Part shown: piece after piece, positions 12,620 to 21,097 of the stretch | How the letters are laid out: every line of letters starts with the position of its first letter | Numbering within the stretch: the first letter of the stretch is position 1 | The notes under the pieces: model-generated | Seen by the model: the letters and a program-made list of their open reading frames with translations, nothing else | The model's database searches: none | Told to the model about the DNA's origin: nothing | Source: a virus | DNA length: 39,825 bases | IMG/VR virus record: IMGVR_UViG_3300045977_000264 | Coordinates: 1 to 39,825 of that record | Direction: 5' to 3' (one strand) | Translations under genes and position numbers: made by a program

Positions 12620-13230
12620 TAGCAAGGCACCTTGGCGATCGAGAGATTGGAAACCCAGACTGTCGCCCAGCTTGCCAAAGTCGGTGTCATTGAGCATACG
12701 CATGTTGCCGTAGCATCCTTCGTGAAGTAGGCAGGAGTCCAGCCTGTCGACGTATCAACTGAAAACGTGGTCGCGTTCCCGAGAATAAATGGTGAACATG
12801 AGACAACTTCCAAGTTAAACTTTACTTGTATACCTGGTACCGATCCTATAGCAAACGTCAGACGCGGCGTCGAACCATCGCATGTCAAGTTAATCTGGGA
12901 CGGAGTGGAGAAGGAAACCTGTGCCAGCCCATAGCATGATGCCTTTGGTGGCTGATATGTATAAGAATAATGATCCGATAAGGTTCCTGGACCAAGGAAA
13001 CGCCAGCGGCATTCTGGATCTAATGGCGTGAGCCGAACAGTTTTCGTCTCCGGACTGCCACACGTCGCTGAGAGCAAGGTAGTCGGCAAACCTCCGAATG
13101 TTGGCGTGACCGGCGTGTAGTCAAAGGTTAAATCAAGGCAATCGCTTAGTGCGATGCATCCCTCAAAGCAAGAACAAAATGCAGGCTCGCAGCACGGGCA
13201 GCCGGGATTGTGCTTCTTAAACGGAGGCAT
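12619..13230 (-). CDS. Putative tail-tip protein with cysteine-rich N-terminus
   Basis: This is a 203-residue protein. The N-terminus MPPFKKHNPGCPCCEPAFCS holds cysteines at 11, 13, 14 and 19, then 21 and 25, like a small metal- or disulphide-stabilised knob. The rest is Ser/Thr-rich and beta-rich (LTPLDPECRWRFLGPGTLSD, FSTPSQINLTCDGSTPRLTF). It is coupled by TGATG downstream of a tail-associated gene, so a tail-tip or receptor-binding role is likely. Its codon and base composition is noticeably more AT-rich than its neighbours, suggesting recent exchange, as is common for host-range genes. Confidence 0.6.
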   Translation of the reverse strand: MPPFKKHNPGCPCCEPAFCSCFEGCIALSDCLDLTFDYTPVTPTFGGLPTTLLSATCGSPETKTVRLTPLDPECRWRFLGPGTLSDHYSYTYQPPKASCYGLAQVSFSTPSQINLTCDGSTPRLTFAIGSVPGIQVKFNLEVVSCSPFILGNATTFSVDTSTGWTPAYFTKDATATCVCSMTPTLASWATVWVSNLSIAKVPC

Positions 13231-13628
13231 CAGGGGCACGCCTCGACGTCGACCACCCACCGCCCGTCGATCTTCTTGACCTGAATCAAGGTGCTGGCCG
13301 CCACCGCCGCCGGCATGACGTTGTAGACCGTGTCCGTCGTGGACCCCAGTTCCCATCCCCCGGTCACGTCATCGAGGAAGGTGCAGGTCGCGGAACCTGG
13401 CGTGAGGTCAGTCCCATCCCATGTCGCCGCGGCGATGCCGCTCCCACCTGTTTCCGCGATACCTGTCTGAACCCCCACATCGCCGCCGCCGCCGAAAGTC
13501 ATGGTGCCGTTGAGCTGGTGGACGGCGTTCTCGAGCCGCACCATCCGGCCCTCGTTGTCGCCCACCCAGCGACGTAAGGCCTCGAAGCGTTGCTCAAGTA
13601 TGGTCAGACGGTGAACGGCTGGACTCAT
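13230..13628 (-). CDS. Tail-associated protein with N-terminal coiled coil
   Basis: This is a 132-residue protein. Residues about 5-42 (VHRLTILEQRFEALRRWVGD then NEGRMVRLENAVHQLNG) form a heptad coiled coil, followed by a Gly-rich linker (TFGGGGDVG) and a beta-rich C-terminus that ends DGRWVVDVEACP. The architecture suits a trimeric tail-tip attachment or fibre-foot protein. It lies 7 bp downstream of the hub gene and is coupled to the next gene by TGATG. Function is inferred from position and shape. Confidence 0.6.
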   Translation of the reverse strand: MSPAVHRLTILEQRFEALRRWVGDNEGRMVRLENAVHQLNGTMTFGGGGDVGVQTGIAETGGSGIAAATWDGTDLTPGSATCTFLDDVTGGWELGSTTDTVYNVMPAAVAASTLIQVKKIDGRWVVDVEACP

Positions 13629-13634
13629 GGGTGG

Positions 13635-16013
13635 TTACATCGAGGGCGTGCCGAAGTTGGGCGTGCCGAAGTTGGGTGTCGCGATGTTGGGCACCCCGAA
13701 GTTAGGCGCGAGATTGCGACCGAGATAGATGCCAGGCGGGATCAGGAACACGCCACTGTCGAGCCCGAAGAGCATCTGGCCCCGTTGCGGCCGCTCGTAC
13801 TCCGAGGACGTGAACGGCGTACGGCGAGTCGAACAGTGCAGTTCGAGCCGGTATTTGGCTCCTTGGCCGTCCTGCCACCGCAAGGCCGTCTCGACCACGG
13901 GCAGCGTCGTCGACTCATAGCCCACCGTGTAGGCCGAGCCGGCCAGCCGTACGCCTCGGCCTGGTGTCAGGAACGTGGAGTCGAAATACAGGAGAGGGAT
14001 GGTCGCGTCGACCGTCGTGTCCTTGACCGCGTCGAGCATCTCACGGGCATAGGCCAGCATGTTCGCTTCATTAGCCGGATCACGCCATTCCGGACAGGTG
14101 ATCGTGAGTGTGCGGGCCAGCCCTTCCACCGTATAGGCGGAACCCTCGTAGTTCTTAGTTGGCCCTGCGGTATCAGCCGGCAGAGTGACCGTGAGCTCGC
14201 CCGTCGCCACCGGGAGGAAGGCTCGGACATCAGATGGGATGCCGTCCGTCGAGGCCCCGCCGATCTCCAGGTTGGCCCGCGTGCCGTAAAACGTGACCGA
14301 GGGCCGCTCGAGAAGGATCGTGCCGGTGTCATAATTGATCGAAACACCGCACGTCGAGGTAAAGTAGGGTGGCGAGCCGTCAGACGACCAGAGAATCTCG
14401 ACCACGGGCGTGGAAGTCATCGCCGCCGCGTTGCCGTTGGCATTGGTCAGCGGCGCCGGGAATGTCGCCTTGGGTCTCAGGCGAGCCCGACAGTCGTCAT
14501 CCGTCACGAGGTAATTACGCCAGACCTGCGAGGCCCCGCCCGCAATGCCCTTGATCGTGTAGGTGTCGTAGTCCAGGGACGGCAGCTCGCGATCCATCGT
14601 GAGCGTCGAGGTGCCGGCGGCAGCGAGGGAAGTATTCGTCGTGATCTTACGGATCACACGATGGTTGATCCCCGTCCCGGTCTCTTCGACGAGCAGAATC
14701 ACGCCTTGCCGGCCCGAGGATGTCTGGTCCCAATAGTTCGCCGCCCATGTTTTCAGGTTGTCGGTGGGGTTCACCACGACAGTCGTGGAATCCGAGACCG
14801 TGCACGACCCCACATCCGCGGAGCCGTCGACGCCTTCCGGGTTCTCAAAGTAAGCCAGATTCCAGGCGGCTTTGGCGGCCGTGTTATCCAGGGCGCCATA
14901 GGCGAAGTTCTCGGCCAGGCCGCCATCGCTGAGCGTGAAGAGCTTCATCTCGGCGTAATCAGTTCCCCGCACCACGATCCGCGTCCAGCAGTCCTTGACC
15001 GTCTCCGCGAACCGGATCGCCCCCGTGTCGATGATGCTTGCCGCCTGATCAAACGTGAGCGTCGTGAAGTTGGGATAGCCGTCCGTGTTCGTGCCAAACT
15101 TGCGTTGATCGTAGAACCGCAGAGTACCATCTCGCACATCGAGCATATGGTTCGGCGCCAGCGACCGAAGCGAGCCCTCGATGGCTCCCAGAGCCTTTTC
15201 CCCTCCCACAGTGACCGTGTGAGGCGGGATGTGGGTCATGCGGACCAGATCGCCAACCGTCGAGCTAGGCAACGGCGAGACGTAGACAGTGGGCGGCGAC
15301 GTGTAGCCGCTCCCCCCATTGGTCACCGTGAAGCCCGTAATGGCCCCGCCAGACACCGCTGCCGTCGCCGTGGCTCCCGTACCACCCCCACCCCAGAGAA
15401 CGACTGTAGGGGCCGCTGTGTAGCCTGTGCCGGCCTCGACGACCGCGATGCTTGAGACATTGCCCGTGATAACCGCGGCCTCTCCCGAGCCGCCAAAGCC
15501 GTAGGAGGAATAATCGCCGATCCCGAGGGTGTCGAGATCTTCGGCCAGCGTGGGGTCGTTCAAGACTGACAGCAGGATCTGGCCTGCCGTCCTGCCGGCT
15601 CGGTCCGCCCGGTAGTTGAGCCAGTCATCGGGATCGGCGTTGAAGATGTGCGTGTCGCCGCCCGTGTTCGTGTTCGTGATCGGGACCGTGTCGCCCTGAG
15701 CCCGCAGACCCTCGGCCTGGTAGGTATGGCCCCAACCGAAGGCTGTCCACGACCACGAGCGGGATTCGCACTTGCCCTTGAAGATCGAGACGAATCCAGC
15801 CCCGATGTCGTACTGAAGCTCGATCGGCTTGTTCAGGAAGGGATCAGGCGTGGATCGAGGCACGATGGCCCCACCCATGGCATGCCAGGACAGTCGTGGC
15901 ACACCTTCCCGCGAGTACGGCACGAGTTCGAGGAACTGAACCGTCGGTTTCGGTAGCGTGTACTCGACACTGTTGACCAGGAGTTTCCAGGCGGGATCGG
16001 TCGCGCTCGGCAT
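13635..16013 (-). CDS. Tail hub / baseplate-like protein
   Basis: This is a 792-residue protein directly downstream of the tape measure (TGATG), the usual place for the tail hub or tip. The N-terminal part (about 60-130: ELQYDIGAGFVSIFKGKCES, GWGHTYQAEGLR) resembles gp27/late-control-D hub domains. Residues about 185-250 hold two GxGYTxxPTV units in a Gly-rich insert (VVEAGTGYTAAPTV and NGGSGYTSPPTV), a motif common in phage tail and fibre proteins. The C-terminus ends with hexapeptide-like repeats PNFG-V/T-P from a 15-18-nt repeat (13635-13710). It should cap the tail tube and nucleate tail assembly around the tape measure. Confidence 0.75.
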   Translation of the reverse strand: MPSATDPAWKLLVNSVEYTLPKPTVQFLELVPYSREGVPRLSWHAMGGAIVPRSTPDPFLNKPIELQYDIGAGFVSIFKGKCESRSWSWTAFGWGHTYQAEGLRAQGDTVPITNTNTGGDTHIFNADPDDWLNYRADRAGRTAGQILLSVLNDPTLAEDLDTLGIGDYSSYGFGGSGEAAVITGNVSSIAVVEAGTGYTAAPTVVLWGGGGTGATATAAVSGGAITGFTVTNGGSGYTSPPTVYVSPLPSSTVGDLVRMTHIPPHTVTVGGEKALGAIEGSLRSLAPNHMLDVRDGTLRFYDQRKFGTNTDGYPNFTTLTFDQAASIIDTGAIRFAETVKDCWTRIVVRGTDYAEMKLFTLSDGGLAENFAYGALDNTAAKAAWNLAYFENPEGVDGSADVGSCTVSDSTTVVVNPTDNLKTWAANYWDQTSSGRQGVILLVEETGTGINHRVIRKITTNTSLAAAGTSTLTMDRELPSLDYDTYTIKGIAGGASQVWRNYLVTDDDCRARLRPKATFPAPLTNANGNAAAMTSTPVVEILWSSDGSPPYFTSTCGVSINYDTGTILLERPSVTFYGTRANLEIGGASTDGIPSDVRAFLPVATGELTVTLPADTAGPTKNYEGSAYTVEGLARTLTITCPEWRDPANEANMLAYAREMLDAVKDTTVDATIPLLYFDSTFLTPGRGVRLAGSAYTVGYESTTLPVVETALRWQDGQGAKYRLELHCSTRRTPFTSSEYERPQRGQMLFGLDSGVFLIPPGIYLGRNLAPNFGVPNIATPNFGTPNFGTPSM

Positions 16014-17305
16014 CAGAACCTTCCGTTATTCTGCATCGCCGCCGGATTCTCCAGGCTTTCCCGCAGCATCCGCATATACTGGGCGGCTGAGTTAAACTGC
16101 GCGTCGATCCGGTTCTGACGCATCGTCAACTCTCGCATGAGCTCCAACAATGCCTGATTCACGACCGCGTAGGAGACTTCATTGGGCAAGCCGGTCTGAG
16201 ACTTCAGCATGGCGTTGACCGCGTAAACGGCATGCTGATCCGCCCCTCGCATCGCCAGGTTGCCCTTCAGGATCTCCATGATCCCAGGATTGTTCTGAAG
16301 GAAGTCCTGAGCGCCTCTACGCGCTTCGGCTTCTCGTTCCCGATCGGCCTTCTCCTTCTCCCGTTCCGCCTCCTCCTTCTGCCGCTCCGCTTCCCGCAGA
16401 TCCTTCCGAGCCTGCTCGGGTGACACCGCCATTGCTCCACCGCCCATGAACATGCCCATCGCCATCTGGGTCGCGAAGTCTCGCCCGACACCCCCCATCA
16501 TCCGCTGTTGGGCCGCCGCCGCTCCCATCCCCGCGATCTCGGCGCCAAACGCGCTCCGGCCGAACCCGCGAGTCGTGCCCAGCAATCGCTGGAGCGTCCT
16601 CTCGGCGTCCTGCTGGGCCCCAATGCCCTCCCTGCCCATCGCCTGATTGATGAGCGTTTGAGCCACCTGCGTCTGATCCCCGGCCGGGAACCTGGCACCA
16701 AACCTTGCTTTGATCTCTTCCTCCAGAGCACGAGCCAGATCACGAATCGCCCCCTCGCCACCCACCTTCCCAAACGCTTCCGCGACTCCCTTGGCCCGAG
16801 CCGCCTGTTCGGCTCCAGGCGCTTCTACTAGCTTGGCTCGCTGTTCCCGAAGCTGCTTCTCGGCCTCGACCATCTTGTCCATCTCTTCACGAGTCGTGGC
16901 AATGGCCTTGCCAAGCTTCTCCATGTTCTGAGCTTCGGTCTGAGTCTGGTTCTGGCTCCAGAGCTTCGTGAGATCATCCCAGTGCTCGACCAGTTGACTA
17001 ATCGCAACCGCCGCTAGGCTCGCCACACCAGCCAGACCTGGCCCACCACCCAGAGACATGACCAACATCGGAATGTTGTTCAAAATGCTTCGAACACCAT
17101 ATTGAGCATCCTCGATCGCTTGCGAGAGATAGAGCACGGACATGCCAGCCGTACGCATTCCTTGCGACAAATTCTGCCTGGAAACCGTGTCCAGATTCTG
17201 GAGCTCGACCTTGAGCTTGTTGACCTCGACAGTGGCCTCAGAGAATTGTCCCTTGCCAAGCAACTCTAGAATGAGCCGAACCCGTTCGTCCTGGACGGCT
17301 GCCAT
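16013..17305 (-). CDS. Tail tape measure protein
   Basis: This is a 430-residue protein (GTG one codon upstream is possible). It has the expected mix of helical coiled coil (VEVNKLKVELQNLDTVSRQN), hydrophobic Gly/Ala segments (NIPMLVMSLGGGPGLAGVAS; MAMGMFMGGGAMAV) and a long charged helix (RKDLREAERQKEEAEREKEK). It spans the tail lumen, sets tail length and is ejected ahead of the DNA. Its short length predicts a tail of roughly 65 nm. GAGGTG precedes the start. The usual tail-assembly-chaperone frameshift pair is absent upstream; a rightward gene occupies that site. Confidence 0.82.
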   Translation of the reverse strand: MAAVQDERVRLILELLGKGQFSEATVEVNKLKVELQNLDTVSRQNLSQGMRTAGMSVLYLSQAIEDAQYGVRSILNNIPMLVMSLGGGPGLAGVASLAAVAISQLVEHWDDLTKLWSQNQTQTEAQNMEKLGKAIATTREEMDKMVEAEKQLREQRAKLVEAPGAEQAARAKGVAEAFGKVGGEGAIRDLARALEEEIKARFGARFPAGDQTQVAQTLINQAMGREGIGAQQDAERTLQRLLGTTRGFGRSAFGAEIAGMGAAAAQQRMMGGVGRDFATQMAMGMFMGGGAMAVSPEQARKDLREAERQKEEAEREKEKADREREAEARRGAQDFLQNNPGIMEILKGNLAMRGADQHAVYAVNAMLKSQTGLPNEVSYAVVNQALLELMRELTMRQNRIDAQFNSAAQYMRMLRESLENPAAMQNNGRF

Positions 17306-17332
17306 CACACCACCTCAAGAAAGATGAGACCC

Positions 17333-17731
17333 ATGAAACGCCTCGCTCCCTGGCTCGGATGGTTGACCGCCGCTCTGCTATGCGTCGCAAACTTCTGGCC
17401 TCGCCCGGCCGAAGACATCGAAGCCAAGTCACTCACAATCCGAGACGCAAACGGGAAACGTCGCATTACCCTGAACATCGCGGAAGATGGGCAAGCCATG
17501 TTAATGGTGCGAGGCAAGACGGGCATGGCCCGCGTGGCACTCTCGGCTCTCGATGAAGGCAAGTTGCAATTCATGGATTCCGACGCCTATCCCATGTCCG
17601 GGTTATGGGGTTATCCAAACGGCCACTCGTTCTATGCCTACTCGCCCAAGGATGTGAATCAACGCTGGATCTTCGACTTCGAAGCTGGGCGCCAATACGA
17701 AATGGCCCAGCTCACGTCAGCGTCACCGTGA
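17333..17731 (+). CDS. Rightward membrane-anchored moron inside the tail module
   Basis: This is a 132-residue protein on the strand opposite to all its neighbours. An N-terminal signal/anchor (MKRLAPWLGWLTAALLCVAN) precedes a beta-strand repeat domain of the type L-x-I-x-D-x-x-G-K-x-R-I-x-L (SLTIRDANGKRRITLNIAED), then GQAMLMVRGKTGMARVALSA. The protein probably faces the periplasm. It lies between the tail tube and tape-measure genes and overlaps the tail-tube stop by 20 bp antisense. Its orientation fits an independently transcribed moron that may be expressed in lysogens. No function can be assigned. Confidence 0.7.
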   Translation: MKRLAPWLGWLTAALLCVANFWPRPAEDIEAKSLTIRDANGKRRITLNIAEDGQAMLMVRGKTGMARVALSALDEGKLQFMDSDAYPMSGLWGYPNGHSFYAYSPKDVNQRWIFDFEAGRQYEMAQLTSASP

Positions 17732-18722
17732 GATCCACCGCGGCGGCCGCATCCCAGCGATTCGCCAACGTCAAGGTCTGCATGTACTCGCTCTCGTTGG
17801 GCACGGCTCTTGACCATGGGCGGAGCAGATTCTTCGTCTTGTAGTCCAGGAGCAAGGTCTTCACGCCAGTGTCGAGCTTGATCAGGACTGTCTGCGCAGT
17901 CATGTTCCGCCACGAGGCCCGATCATCGGGCGTGGCCTTGTACCGCAGATCAATCTCGGCCTGGCACGAACGACCCACCCAGCGATAGGTCGAGAGGAAT
18001 CTGGACGTGTAGAAGTTAGGTGCGAATGTGTTCCGGCCGCGCAGCCGAACGCCAGAACACGAGGTCTTGCGTTCCACTCCGCCCACCGAGACCGAGCCGG
18101 TCCCCGTCGCCAGATGGCTGAAGAGCCACCAGTCGCAGGGATAGTCCGTCTCGGCCGGCGCAGGGAACTCGGTCGCGTCGGGATCGATCGAACTATCCCA
18201 GGGATTGCCCATCGCCCGGATGCCGGTCATGGCACCCGAGAGGTTCCAGACCCGCCCATCCCCGGTCTCCGAGGCCGTCAGTTCCCAATCGTCACACTTG
18301 CAGCCGCGGTAGACCTTGCGGTCATAGGTGGCTCCGTCCTCCTTCAAGACCGCCTCGTAGAACGAGAGCGAGGCGTAGTCGCCCACCGGCATGACCACCG
18401 AGGCGTCGGTTGTCGTCCAGGGCGTGGTACGGCCTGAGTTGATCCCGGTGATGGCCCACGGCAGCAGAATGTCAGACCAGACCCCCGGCGCCAGGCGGAA
18501 CGAGAACCCGCCCTTGACCGAGGTGGAATCCATCGCCGTGCAGGACTCGATGGCCACGCCGCCGCCATACATGACGGGAAGCTGAACCGGCTCATCAATG
18601 ACCGTGAACGCGTTGTCACGATCGAGCCGGGCGTAGAATTTGTCAGTGCCGAGCACGGGCGTGGTCTTGGCCGTGCCGTAACTTGACTCGATACAGACCA
18701 TCACAAAGCGTCGTGCGGCCAT
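17712..18722 (-). CDS. Major tail tube protein
   Basis: This is a 336-residue, beta-rich protein (MAARRFVMVCIESSYGTAKT, KFYARLDRDNAFTV, GGFSFRLAPGVWSDILLPWA). The sequence and size suit the siphovirus tail tube protein with an extra domain: the C-terminal part (residues about 230-320) contains a repeat-like beta domain. It sits upstream of the tape measure and downstream of the tail terminator genes, as expected. GGAGGACTG precedes ATG, and the start is coupled by TGATG. Assignment rests on synteny and beta content rather than on a diagnostic motif. Confidence 0.75.
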   Translation of the reverse strand: MAARRFVMVCIESSYGTAKTTPVLGTDKFYARLDRDNAFTVIDEPVQLPVMYGGGVAIESCTAMDSTSVKGGFSFRLAPGVWSDILLPWAITGINSGRTTPWTTTDASVVMPVGDYASLSFYEAVLKEDGATYDRKVYRGCKCDDWELTASETGDGRVWNLSGAMTGIRAMGNPWDSSIDPDATEFPAPAETDYPCDWWLFSHLATGTGSVSVGGVERKTSCSGVRLRGRNTFAPNFYTSRFLSTYRWVGRSCQAEIDLRYKATPDDRASWRNMTAQTVLIKLDTGVKTLLLDYKTKNLLRPWSRAVPNESEYMQTLTLANRWDAAAAVDLTVTLT

Positions 18723-18949
18723 CAGTCCTCCTTCGCTGATAGGGGTTCTTCCACCAGCTCGCCGCCGAAACGCTTCGACGCGGCTTCGAGCCGTTCGTCG
18801 GGTGAGCCCGAATCGGGGCCGATGTGTTCCTCCAGCACTTCCGCCAGACTCGTCGGGCCAAACCAGTGCCCATCCTTGTCGATCCCGATCGGGACTTGCT
18901 GCGTTCCATGCCACCAGACGCGCAGCACTTTCTGGGTCTGTTCCTTCAT
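18722..18949 (-). CDS. Small hypothetical tail-module protein
   Basis: This is a 75-residue protein. The N-terminus is basic and strand-like (MKEQTQKVLRVWWHGTQQVP) and the C-terminus acidic and helical (ERLEAASKRFGGELVEEPLS). It is coupled to the upstream gene (ATGA) and to the tail-tube gene (TGATG). No family is recognised. A role in tail assembly is inferred from position only. Confidence 0.65.
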   Translation of the reverse strand: MKEQTQKVLRVWWHGTQQVPIGIDKDGHWFGPTSLAEVLEEHIGPDSGSPDERLEAASKRFGGELVEEPLSAKED

Positions 18950-19452
18950 GGGTCGATCGTCCTCAGGTCAATCTTGATCTGCCCCGCCCCGATCAACATC
19001 GGGCCATCCAAGTCGTCCTCGACCAGGCCGAACGCCGCCTGGGTGAACTCCGGCTCGCCCGTGTCCGCCCCCTCGGCCGTGAGCGAGGATCGAACGTGAA
19101 TCCGCCGCTCCTCTCCGAGCTCCGTATTCCGTCGCGGATAGAGTGATCGCCGGATCTGGTGATAGAGATCGAGCAGGTCGTCGGCCTTGGTTCCCTGCAC
19201 CGCCATTCCGACATGAATCAGGAGTGGACCCAGGAAGCCCGATGGCCCGTAGAACTCATCCGGCCCCTCGCTGGGCACGAGCGAGATCATCGGACAGATG
19301 TTGGGCGCCGGTTCGAGCCGATCATCCGGCGAGCCCTCCCAGACGCACCATTTCTTGACCACCTTCTTGAGCTGGGGATCAGCCTGAATCAACGCGACCA
19401 CCTTGCGGAAGACGGCCGTATGCGGAGCTGTGGGAATCCCGAGGCCGTTCAT
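18946..19452 (-). CDS. Tail terminator / completion protein
   Basis: This is a 168-residue protein starting MNGLGIPTAPHTAVFRKVVA. The pattern (helix, then CPMISLVPSEGPDEFYGPSG, LGPLLIHVGMAVQGTKADDL, YHQIRRSLYP) matches the alpha/beta fold of tail-terminator proteins, where a long strand pair is followed by a helix carrying DLLDLYHQI. It should cap the tail tube before joining to the head. It lies between a gpG/morphogenesis-like gene and the tail tube, coupled by ATGA at both ends. The upstream frame extension to 19518 has no Shine-Dalgarno and was not used. Confidence 0.65.
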   Translation of the reverse strand: MNGLGIPTAPHTAVFRKVVALIQADPQLKKVVKKWCVWEGSPDDRLEPAPNICPMISLVPSEGPDEFYGPSGFLGPLLIHVGMAVQGTKADDLLDLYHQIRRSLYPRRNTELGEERRIHVRSSLTAEGADTGEPEFTQAAFGLVEDDLDGPMLIGAGQIKIDLRTIDP

Positions 19453-20075
19453 ACAGGCTTCTCCAGCAGAAGCTTGGTCCACTCCGCAACAGCCGCTCGG
19501 GATTGCGTCACACCCCATTGCCGCAAACCAGCTAAATCCCGCTTAGGCAAATCATTCACGCCTCGGAAATGAGCCGAGAGGAAGGGTATCCCCCTGGGTG
19601 TAAGCACTCGTAGCCAGGCTCCCGTGGCGTGATAGCGTCCCTCACCCAGCTTGCCATGCGACGTGAAGTAATGCGTGATGACGCGGGAAGCTTCAAGCCG
19701 AGGTGCCAGTGGTGGTCCGGTCAACTCTTTGTAGACCCACCTGGGTAGGTTGCCATGTGCCAAAAATGCTCCTTTGCCGGCCGCTCCACGGATCAGGCGG
19801 TTTCGACCCGCCCATGCCCGCCGATCCACCGTGCCGAAGCCGTGGAAGGCCGATCGCGCTGCCGTAGCAGTTCCCGCACCCGAGTTACGATAAGAAGTCG
19901 GAGCAAGAGGCATCCCATGCCGGTCGAGACCGGCCAGTACGCCTATCCGGTTGTCCTCAACCAGGATCTTTTCCCACTCTTCAAGCAAGGGAGTGATCTC
20001 GGCGTCCTTCAGTTCAGCCACCTTGTCAAGCCGCCGATTGATCCGCACGATCCCGCTGAAGTCGGTATTGGCCAT
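19449..20075 (-). CDS. Virion morphogenesis (tail completion) protein
   Basis: This is a 208-residue basic protein. The order of features, an N-terminal helix pair (LDKVAELKDAEITPLLEEWE), VLAGLDRHGMPLAPTSYRNS, then RVITHYFTSHGKLGEGRYHA and a C-terminal FLSAHFRGVNDLPKRDLAGL, resembles the Mu gpG/HK97 gp10-like morphogenesis family, including the terminal P-x-R-x-F/L segment. It would act in head-tail joining. It begins at ATG 20075 (GTG 20078 also possible) and is coupled by TGATG. Confidence 0.65.
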   Translation of the reverse strand: MANTDFSGIVRINRRLDKVAELKDAEITPLLEEWEKILVEDNRIGVLAGLDRHGMPLAPTSYRNSGAGTATAARSAFHGFGTVDRRAWAGRNRLIRGAAGKGAFLAHGNLPRWVYKELTGPPLAPRLEASRVITHYFTSHGKLGEGRYHATGAWLRVLTPRGIPFLSAHFRGVNDLPKRDLAGLRQWGVTQSRAAVAEWTKLLLEKPV

Positions 20076-20905
20076 CACCGCCTCCCCCGCAATCGAGCCA
20101 GACCGGTCGGCCCGCCACGGCGCGAGAACTGCCGAAAGCCCGTCGATGTTCCCTGCCGTATGGCCGATTCGAGGGACTCCCGGCCCGCTCCTGGTCCAAG
20201 TACCGCCGTGGCGAGCTGCCGGAGCTGCCGCTGTTGCCGTTCCATCTCCGCGGCATCCTCGGGCGTCAGGCGTGGCCGCGTGATCAATTCGAGGATGTCA
20301 TGCGTGACACGAGCATGGGTGGGAACCTCAGGCTGGGGGATATTCTGAACCCCCCATTGAGTCATCACGTTCGCGATCGCAGCCAGTTCAGCCGGAGAGA
20401 ACCCCCGCACGTCACGAGCGGGCACGCGACGAAATCTGCCCCCGAACCGTTGCGTGAACCCGATGGCATGGCGTGCGAGGATTGCTCCCCAGTAGTGCCT
20501 TGTGTGGAAGTCATACCGCCAGTAGAACCAGACACCTCGCCCCGGATAGACCTTCCACCGCAGATATGATCGCGTGCGAGAGGAGCCCTGGACGGGCGTT
20601 AGCGGAGGCGCGTTCGGCTGAGCCCGCCCCATCGGCGAGTAGGGCGGCTTGCCGGTGACCGGATTGATGTTTCGCCGCCGAGCCTGACGTGTCGCCTCCG
20701 CGATCGGCACCAATGGGTTGCCAAACCGATCAAGTCCTCTGGCCCGCGAGGCGTCCCAGATCTTCTCCGCCACCCTGCCGGCCTGGTCGAGCGCTCGTCG
20801 CTTGAGACGCACGCCGGCCTTGGCCCAGCCAGGATGTTTTGTTGGGAGCACGGAGAGCGGCAGCCAGAATCCCCAGCCGCCGCCTGGCAGCAGTTGTGCG
20901 GCCAT
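20075..20905 (-). CDS. Morphogenesis-associated protein, basic
   Basis: This is a 276-residue, Arg-rich protein. The middle part (RARGLDRFGNPLVPIAEATR, NPVTGKPPYSPMGRAQPNAP, AIGFTQRFGGRFRRVPARDV) carries the G-x-P-x-x-P and RxxP-x-R elements also seen in virion morphogenesis proteins, so it may be a diverged paralogue of the next gene. A helical C-terminus with RPRLTPEDAAEMERQQRQLR follows. It is coupled by TGATG on both sides. Function is inferred from context. Confidence 0.6.
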   Translation of the reverse strand: MAAQLLPGGGWGFWLPLSVLPTKHPGWAKAGVRLKRRALDQAGRVAEKIWDASRARGLDRFGNPLVPIAEATRQARRRNINPVTGKPPYSPMGRAQPNAPPLTPVQGSSRTRSYLRWKVYPGRGVWFYWRYDFHTRHYWGAILARHAIGFTQRFGGRFRRVPARDVRGFSPAELAAIANVMTQWGVQNIPQPEVPTHARVTHDILELITRPRLTPEDAAEMERQQRQLRQLATAVLGPGAGRESLESAIRQGTSTGFRQFSRRGGPTGLARLRGRR

Positions 20906-21093
20906 CAAGGCTGGTCCTTCTTACGGTGTCTCAGGAAGTACGTGCCCGGCTCGCTTTCCTCTTGCTTACGACGCAAGGGCTCAGTGGCGAACCAGCACTT
21001 GTCACACAACATCAGGTTTGTCCCCGGATCGTAGCGTGTCGCTTGGCTCTGGCACTTGAAGCACCGATGACCCTGCCTGACATGGAATCCCAT
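20905..21093 (-). CDS. Small zinc-ribbon protein in the head-tail module
   Basis: This is a 62-residue protein. Two CxxC knuckles (RCFKCQSQATRYDPGTNLML then CDKC) form a compact zinc ribbon, followed by a basic, charged tail (RRKQEESEPGTYFLRHRKKD). It is coupled to the next gene by TGATG. Such zinc ribbons appear sporadically in phage structural operons; whether it is structural or DNA-associated is unknown. Confidence 0.7.
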   Translation of the reverse strand: MGFHVRQGHRCFKCQSQATRYDPGTNLMLCDKCWFATEPLRRKQEESEPGTYFLRHRKKDQP

Positions 21094-21097
21094 CGGT

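Noticed and set aside
13590-15455. Long rightward frame of 621 codons
   Set aside because: It is the antisense shadow of the tail hub gene, Arg-rich and without domains; the minus frame has a hub-like protein and coupled start.
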